Positions 22,740-26,065 of a stretch of DNA of 26,065 nucleotides are shown piece after piece. Source of the stretch: an uncultured Alistipes sp. (GTDB lineage: Bacteria > Bacteroidota > Bacteroidia > Bacteroidales > Rikenellaceae); contig CALDPX010000020.1 of assembly GCA_937911745.1 (NCBI GenBank), forward strand, positions 1 to 26,065, read 5' to 3'. The notes under the pieces are model-generated. The model did not search any database. It saw nothing but the letters and a program-made list of their open reading frames with translations, and was not told the DNA's origin. How positions within the stretch are numbered: position 1 is the stretch's first letter; each line of letters starts with the position of its first letter. The position numbers and the translations under genes were made by a program.

Positions 22740-23909
22740 TTACATAAGTATCACGCCGCCGAGCATCTTGAACACCAAGAAGCCCAAGTAGTTGCCCAAA
22801 GCGTAGCCCACCAAGCCGATGGTTACGCCCACAACCAACATATCCCTATTCTTCATCGAAGCGGCAATCATAGGAACGAAGATAGGCGAGTTGATGAGGG
22901 TGTTGGAGGTGATAACAGCCGTATCGCCGTCCACCTTGAAGAGTTTTGCGCCCAGAATGGTGAGCAGGAACGAGCCAAAGACCACCAAAATCTGGAACAG
23001 CACGATGTAGAGCGCACCCTCGTAGTTCATCGTGCGGAAGTTTGCCATCGAGGCAACAACCACCGAGAAGATGTAGATGAAGTACATACCCGCATCGTAA
23101 CTCTTGTCCCACCTTTTGACCTCTTTCCAGAGCGAGAAGAGCAGCGCAAGAGTAGTAATGGTAAGAATCATTACCACCGTAAAGATGTTCTCATCGTAAC
23201 GCTTTGCAAGGGTTGCTACACCAAATGCCGCGCCAACAATAACGAGCGTGAGTAGCAAAATTTTCAGCAACTGGATGAGGTTCTTGCCCTTTGCGAAGTC
23301 CTTATAGGGGTTTTTGTTCTCGGCGAGATCTTCGGCAGTTACCTCCTTGTCGGTGGTGTAGATGCCCCTACCGAGCACCTTGCGAGCCCACTTGATACCT
23401 ACGGTCATAAGCAGAACCAGATAGAGGAAGCAGATGACCATATCGAACGAGTTGATGATGATGAAGGTGCTGTTCTCCATATTGAGCATAACCTTCAATG
23501 CCGCCAAGTTGGGAGTACCTCCCGTACACTTGCCCGCAACGGCGCCCGCAATGGTGGCAGCCTCTTCGCCCATACCGCCCCTCAGCAGGAAGAATCCCAC
23601 CACAACAACAATCACAACGGAAACAACGCCAATGATGGTAATTTTGAGCGATGTTTTGATTGAAAACCTCTTGAAGTCGCAACTATAAAGCATCATAGGT
23701 AGTGCCAAGGGTATGGCAATCGTAGAGATGGTGTCCTGAATACCCTTACAGTCGGCGGGAATGAGGTTGAGATTGGCAACAATAATACCGAGGAAGTAGA
23801 GCAAAAGTACGGGACCGATTTTGCTGAGTACCTTCCATTTGTTGCACGCCCACAATACAACAGCGGGCGAAAGCAGATAGAATAGCACAAGTGCAATTTT
23901 TCCTACCAT
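22740..23909 (-). CDS. DUF819 family integral membrane protein (paralog B)
   Basis: 389-residue polytopic inner-membrane protein of the DUF819 (YjcL-like) family; no substrate is established. About ten hydrophobic segments are visible, starting at residues 5-20 and 31-50, with a central charged loop (about 185-220, containing NPYKDFAKGK). Two re-entrant-looking conserved stretches are AGKCTGGTPNLAALKVML in the first half and FKVDGDTAVITSNTLINSP in the second, suggesting an inverted-repeat transporter. The frame is open upstream to a TTG or ATG-less stretch, but ATG 23909 matches exactly the start of the neighbouring paralog (MV.K...FYLL.PA.VLWAC). Downstream is the Omp85 gene; the upstream paralog is separated by a terminator and a new promoter box. 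Confidence 0.85.
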   Translation of the reverse strand: MVGKIALVLFYLLSPAVVLWACNKWKVLSKIGPVLLLYFLGIIVANLNLIPADCKGIQDTISTIAIPLALPMMLYSCDFKRFSIKTSLKITIIGVVSVVIVVVVGFFLLRGGMGEEAATIAGAVAGKCTGGTPNLAALKVMLNMENSTFIIINSFDMVICFLYLVLLMTVGIKWARKVLGRGIYTTDKEVTAEDLAENKNPYKDFAKGKNLIQLLKILLLTLVIVGAAFGVATLAKRYDENIFTVVMILTITTLALLFSLWKEVKRWDKSYDAGMYFIYIFSVVVASMANFRTMNYEGALYIVLFQILVVFGSFLLTILGAKLFKVDGDTAVITSNTLINSPIFVPMIAASMKNRDMLVVGVTIGLVGYALGNYLGFLVFKMLGGVILM

Positions 23910-24020
23910 AATTTTGTGTGTATTTTTTTGTTTTTGGGTTCTTCTGCTGTTCTTCGCAGGGGTTTTCCTTGCGCTCAAAACAGCCGAGCGGACTCCAAAA
24001 ATGGTTTGTGTGTGGCGTGT

Positions 24021-24028
24021 CAAATATA
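24021..24028 (-). promoter_or_regulatory. Promoter -7 box of DUF819-B and Omp85 gene (TATATTTG)
   Basis: Leftward TATATTTG matches TAnnTTTG exactly, 112-119 bp upstream of ATG 23909 and downstream of the paralog A terminator. A tttg lies 12 bp upstream (24041-24044), closer than a normal -33 box. Confidence 0.5.
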
Positions 24029-24068
24029 AACATTTTTTCCCAAACGACCACATTTGCCCCCAAAAACA

Positions 24069-24098
24069 CTACGCCCTCCGCGTTTTGGGAGGGCGTAG
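24069..24098 (-). terminator. Intrinsic terminator of DUF819-A
   Basis: Perfect 11-bp stem ctacgccctcc (24069-24079) and ggagggcgtag (24088-24098) around an 8-nt loop. On the minus strand it is followed by tgtttttgg. It lies about 30 bp after the stop of the upstream DUF819 gene and insulates it from the next promoter. Confidence 0.8.
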
Positions 24099-24129
24099 TT
24101 GTGTATGTTAAACTCCTATGGATGCGCTT

Positions 24130-25320
24130 TTAGAGCACAAGGAGAAGGCGGAATATCAGATAGCCTAAGTAGTTGCCCACAGCATAGCCCGCCAGACCAT
24201 TGGTAATACCGACCATAATGGCACCCTTGTTCTTCATCGTTGCTGCAATCATGGGTACGCAGATGGGCGAATTGATGAGAGTGTCGGAGGTAATGACTGC
24301 ACTGTCGGCATCGACTTTGAATGGGCGAGCCAAAAGGACTGCCAAAAGGAGCGAGCCAAAGACGATGATGGTTTGGTAGATGATTACCCAAAGTCCCATC
24401 TTCCAGTCGAGTTTCGAGAGGTCTGCCAGCATTGCCATAGCGAAGCAGAATATATAAATAAGGTACATACCCGCATCGAAACTCTTGTCCCACGAGCGCA
24501 CCTCTTTGATGCCCGTCAGCAGAAGACTAATGGTAGTAAGAACGAGGATTAGTGCCACCATCGAGAAGTCGCCGCCCAAGATGTCATACATCAGCGTGCC
24601 CTCCTTGAAGAGGTTGCTCACAAGGAGCGAGGTAACAGCCACCAGAGCCGCTGCAACAAAGACCTTAACGAGTTGTTTGATACTCTTCTTCTTGCCAAAA
24701 TCCTTATAGGGGTTTTCGTCCGTATACTCCTCGGCATTGATAGAGTCGTTATACTCTTTGATATTCTTGCCGTGGACAATGCGGCGAGCCATTTGCACAC
24801 CGCCACCCATCAGGAACATAAGGTAGAAGAACGACACCACAAGGTTGCAGGTGCTAACAAGTGCGAATTTCTCGCCCGTAAGCCCCTTGTCGCCAAGCAT
24901 CATATTAACTGCGGCAAAGTTGCCCGCACCACCCGTGTACTGTCCCGAGAGGGTTGCGCCAATGGTCGGACCGTCTGCACCGAGTTGGTCTGCCAGCAGC
25001 AAGTAGCCACCGACCACCATTGCAGCAGTGGCAACAACACCAATGACGAAAGCCCTTACGGTTGTGCCTGCATTGAAGTTCTTGAAGTTGCAACCAAAGA
25101 GCATCATAGGAATTGCCAAAGGAATCATCACGTCTTGAAGGGTCTTCTGGATGCCATAGCAATCCTCGGGGATGATGTGGAGGTTGGCAACCACTACACC
25201 AAAGATGTAAAGTGTTAGTACGGGTCCCACCTTGTTGAGAAGTTTGCTCTTGCGACACGCCCAAAGCACTCCTGCGGGAACCAACAAATAGAAGATGATG
25301 AGAAGTAGTTTTGAAACCAT
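24130..25320 (-). CDS. DUF819 family integral membrane protein (paralog A)
   Basis: 396-residue polytopic membrane protein clearly paralogous to the gene at 22740-23909, sharing the start pattern, the central NPYKDFGKKKSIKQL loop and the C-terminal phrase FKVDADSAVITSDTLINSP followed by PMIAATMKNKG. The first conserved loop differs: SGQYTGGAGNFAAVNMML here against GKCTGGTPNLAALKVML in B, so substrate specificity or role may have diverged. About ten membrane segments are predicted from hydrophobicity. ATG 25320 is clear. It has its own -7 box (25352-25359) and terminator (24069-24098). Tandem duplication followed by divergence is the simplest history; a two-subunit transporter is a speculation. 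Confidence 0.87.
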   Translation of the reverse strand: MVSKLLLIIFYLLVPAGVLWACRKSKLLNKVGPVLTLYIFGVVVANLHIIPEDCYGIQKTLQDVMIPLAIPMMLFGCNFKNFNAGTTVRAFVIGVVATAAMVVGGYLLLADQLGADGPTIGATLSGQYTGGAGNFAAVNMMLGDKGLTGEKFALVSTCNLVVSFFYLMFLMGGGVQMARRIVHGKNIKEYNDSINAEEYTDENPYKDFGKKKSIKQLVKVFVAAALVAVTSLLVSNLFKEGTLMYDILGGDFSMVALILVLTTISLLLTGIKEVRSWDKSFDAGMYLIYIFCFAMAMLADLSKLDWKMGLWVIIYQTIIVFGSLLLAVLLARPFKVDADSAVITSDTLINSPICVPMIAATMKNKGAIMVGITNGLAGYAVGNYLGYLIFRLLLVL

Positions 25321-25351
25321 AGTTTCCTCATTTTTGTTTTTTGTGGCACCG

Positions 25352-25359
25352 CAAAGATA
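25352..25359 (-). promoter_or_regulatory. Promoter -7 box of DUF819-A (TATCTTTG)
   Basis: Leftward TATCTTTG matches TAnnTTTG exactly, 32-39 bp upstream of ATG 25320, an ordinary distance for a short Bacteroidetes leader. A tttg lies 11 bp further upstream. Confidence 0.6.
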
Positions 25360-25461
25360 GTCAAATTATCCAAAAAGAGATGTCATTTTATTCTCAAATC
25401 GCTATACCTATATATAATATAAGGAGCTGCCTATTCGTGGACACCTCTTTACATTATGTCC

Positions 25462-25479
25462 AACGTCAATAGTCCTAAG
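25462..25479. repeat. 18-bp dispersed repeat shared with the large palindrome
   Basis: aacgtcaatagtcctaag is identical to 21237-21254, the inner end of the left arm of the palindrome at 21219-21394. Here the complementary arm is missing; ggcttatggggcttacagg follows in place of the 10-bp units, so it looks like a decayed or half copy. The rest of 25376-25660 holds no gene. Confidence 0.7.
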
Positions 25480-25503
25480 GCTTATGGGGCTTACAGGAAT
25501 TCC

Positions 25504-25543
25504 CTCTCTAAGTTAGAGAGATGCCCGCAGGGCGGGAGAGGTC
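25504..25543. repeat. Two-hairpin module ending gggagaggtc, copy 2
   Basis: First hairpin ctctctaa-g-ttagagag (25504-25520), second hairpin gccc-gca-gggc (25523-25533), tail gggagaggtc (25534-25543). Same order, same one-base centre and identical tail as 13384-13429 although both stems differ, so the paired structure appears conserved. Downstream, 25548-25585 is a pyrimidine-rich stretch complementary to the tandem units at 2549-2580. Confidence 0.6.
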
Positions 25544-25662
25544 CTCCCCATACCTCTCATATCTCCCATTTATCCCATTTTTATATCTGCCCTCAAAATC
25601 AGCCACTTATGTTTTGACTCGAAAAAAATCTCAAAAAAATCGAAAAATTTTTTGCAAAACGC

Positions 25663-25692
25663 TTGCAGGTTTGAAAAAAGTCGCTACCTTTG
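25663..25692 (+). promoter_or_regulatory. rRNA operon promoter P1
   Basis: -33 ttg (25663-25665), 19-bp spacer, -7 TACCTTTG (25685-25692). The spacer includes an A-run preceded by another tttg (25670-25673). It lies about 312 bp upstream of the 16S start. Confidence 0.7.
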
Positions 25693-25764
25693 CATCCGCA
25701 ATTGAGAAGAAACCGAGTCCCAAACGACAAAGTGAAACTCAAAAGCAAAAAAAGTTCTAAAAAG

Positions 25765-25796
25765 TTTGGTGGTTACAAAAAAAGGTTTTACCTTTG
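25765..25796 (+). promoter_or_regulatory. rRNA operon promoter P2
   Basis: -33 TTTG (25765-25768), 20-bp spacer, -7 TACCTTTG (25789-25796): a full match to the Bacteroidetes consensus in both boxes and spacing. It repeats the P1 -7 box exactly about 104 bp downstream, giving tandem promoters as is common for rRNA operons. Confidence 0.75.
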
Positions 25797-26003
25797 TACC
25801 CACGTTCGCCTCAGAAAATGCGGCGATTTTTTTAGCGCCTCTTCGAAAGGAGAGGTACCGAAAAAGGTTCTTTGATTTATTGGTTTAACAGAGAGAAAAA
25901 GAATGCAGAAGCAATGAAGTCTTAGGACTTCATCAAGTTCAATTCAATTCCTTAAATGGATAAAGAAGTAGTCAGGCTCTAACAATACATTTTAACTTTT
26001 TTT
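25797..26003 (+). promoter_or_regulatory. 16S rRNA leader with boxA-like site and hairpin
   Basis: Transcribed leader between P2 and 16S. gttctttga at 25867-25875 resembles the boxA-type antitermination sequence common in Bacteroidales rRNA leaders. A perfect hairpin atgaagtc-ttag-gacttcat lies at 25914-25933. The strand that would pair across the 16S gene for RNase III processing cannot be tested because the 3' side is outside the window. Confidence 0.5.

Positions 26004-26065
<62 letters not shown>

Noticed and set aside
23910..24053. 48-residue N-terminal extension of DUF819-B
   Set aside because: The paralog starts exactly at the equivalent of ATG 23909, and the extension would run across the probable promoter box at 24021.
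25376..25660. tRNA or small RNA gene upstream of the rRNA promoters
   Set aside because: No cloverleaf or CCA-type end could be traced on either strand; the stretch is explained by repeats and AT-rich sequence.

Overview
The window is a chromosomal segment of a Bacteroidales bacterium. It ends in the first ~62 bases of a 16S rRNA gene whose 5' sequence (aacgctagcggcaggcctaa) looks most like Alistipes/Rikenellaceae; I am sure of the order and only fairly sure of the family. Supporting signs are promoters with the Bacteroidetes -7 box TAnnTTTG, very few Shine-Dalgarno sequences, and A-rich leaders. Coding regions look like ordinary core genome. I see no transposase, integrase, phage gene, CRISPR array or tRNA.

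Layout: (1) 1-2350: the start of a leftward signal-peptide protein cut by the window edge, then leftward pckA with its own terminator and promoter. (2) 2400-3753: a repeat-rich spacer and rightward hemW. (3) 3847-13220: a rightward glycogen/alpha-glucan locus: a giant fusion of a GT3 glycogen synthase with a GT35 alpha-glucan phosphorylase, a 450-bp repeat-rich spacer, then a tight three-gene operon (GH133 debranching enzyme, GT4 glycosyltransferase, GH57 amylase; gaps of 6 and 5 bp). (4) 13224-16612: a repeat-filled convergent spacer, then leftward priA-comF. (5) 16636-21020: rightward YitT-family membrane protein, metG and ilvE. (6) 21021-25359: a highly structured spacer, then leftward genes for two paralogous DUF819 membrane proteins and an Omp85-type outer-membrane barrel. 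(7) 25376-26065: repeats, two tandem rRNA promoters, leader and the 16S start.

The glycogen locus can build, phosphorolyse, debranch and remodel alpha-glucan; pckA supplies the gluconeogenic branch point, though no link beyond proximity is visible. priA/comF, metG, ilvE and hemW are housekeeping genes.

The least explained part is between the genes. Spacers carry several recurring families: a structured hairpin with compensatory changes between copies (2400, 13224, 21021), ~10-bp tandem G/A-rich units often folded back as large palindromes (8519, 13302, 21219), a two-hairpin module ending gggagaggtc (13384, 25504), a 45-nt hairpin leader shared by the debranching enzyme and ilvE (8664, 19904), a gcgatac palindrome pair (19773, 19885), and heptamer tandem repeats before hemW and comF. 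These are the best candidates for something undescribed.
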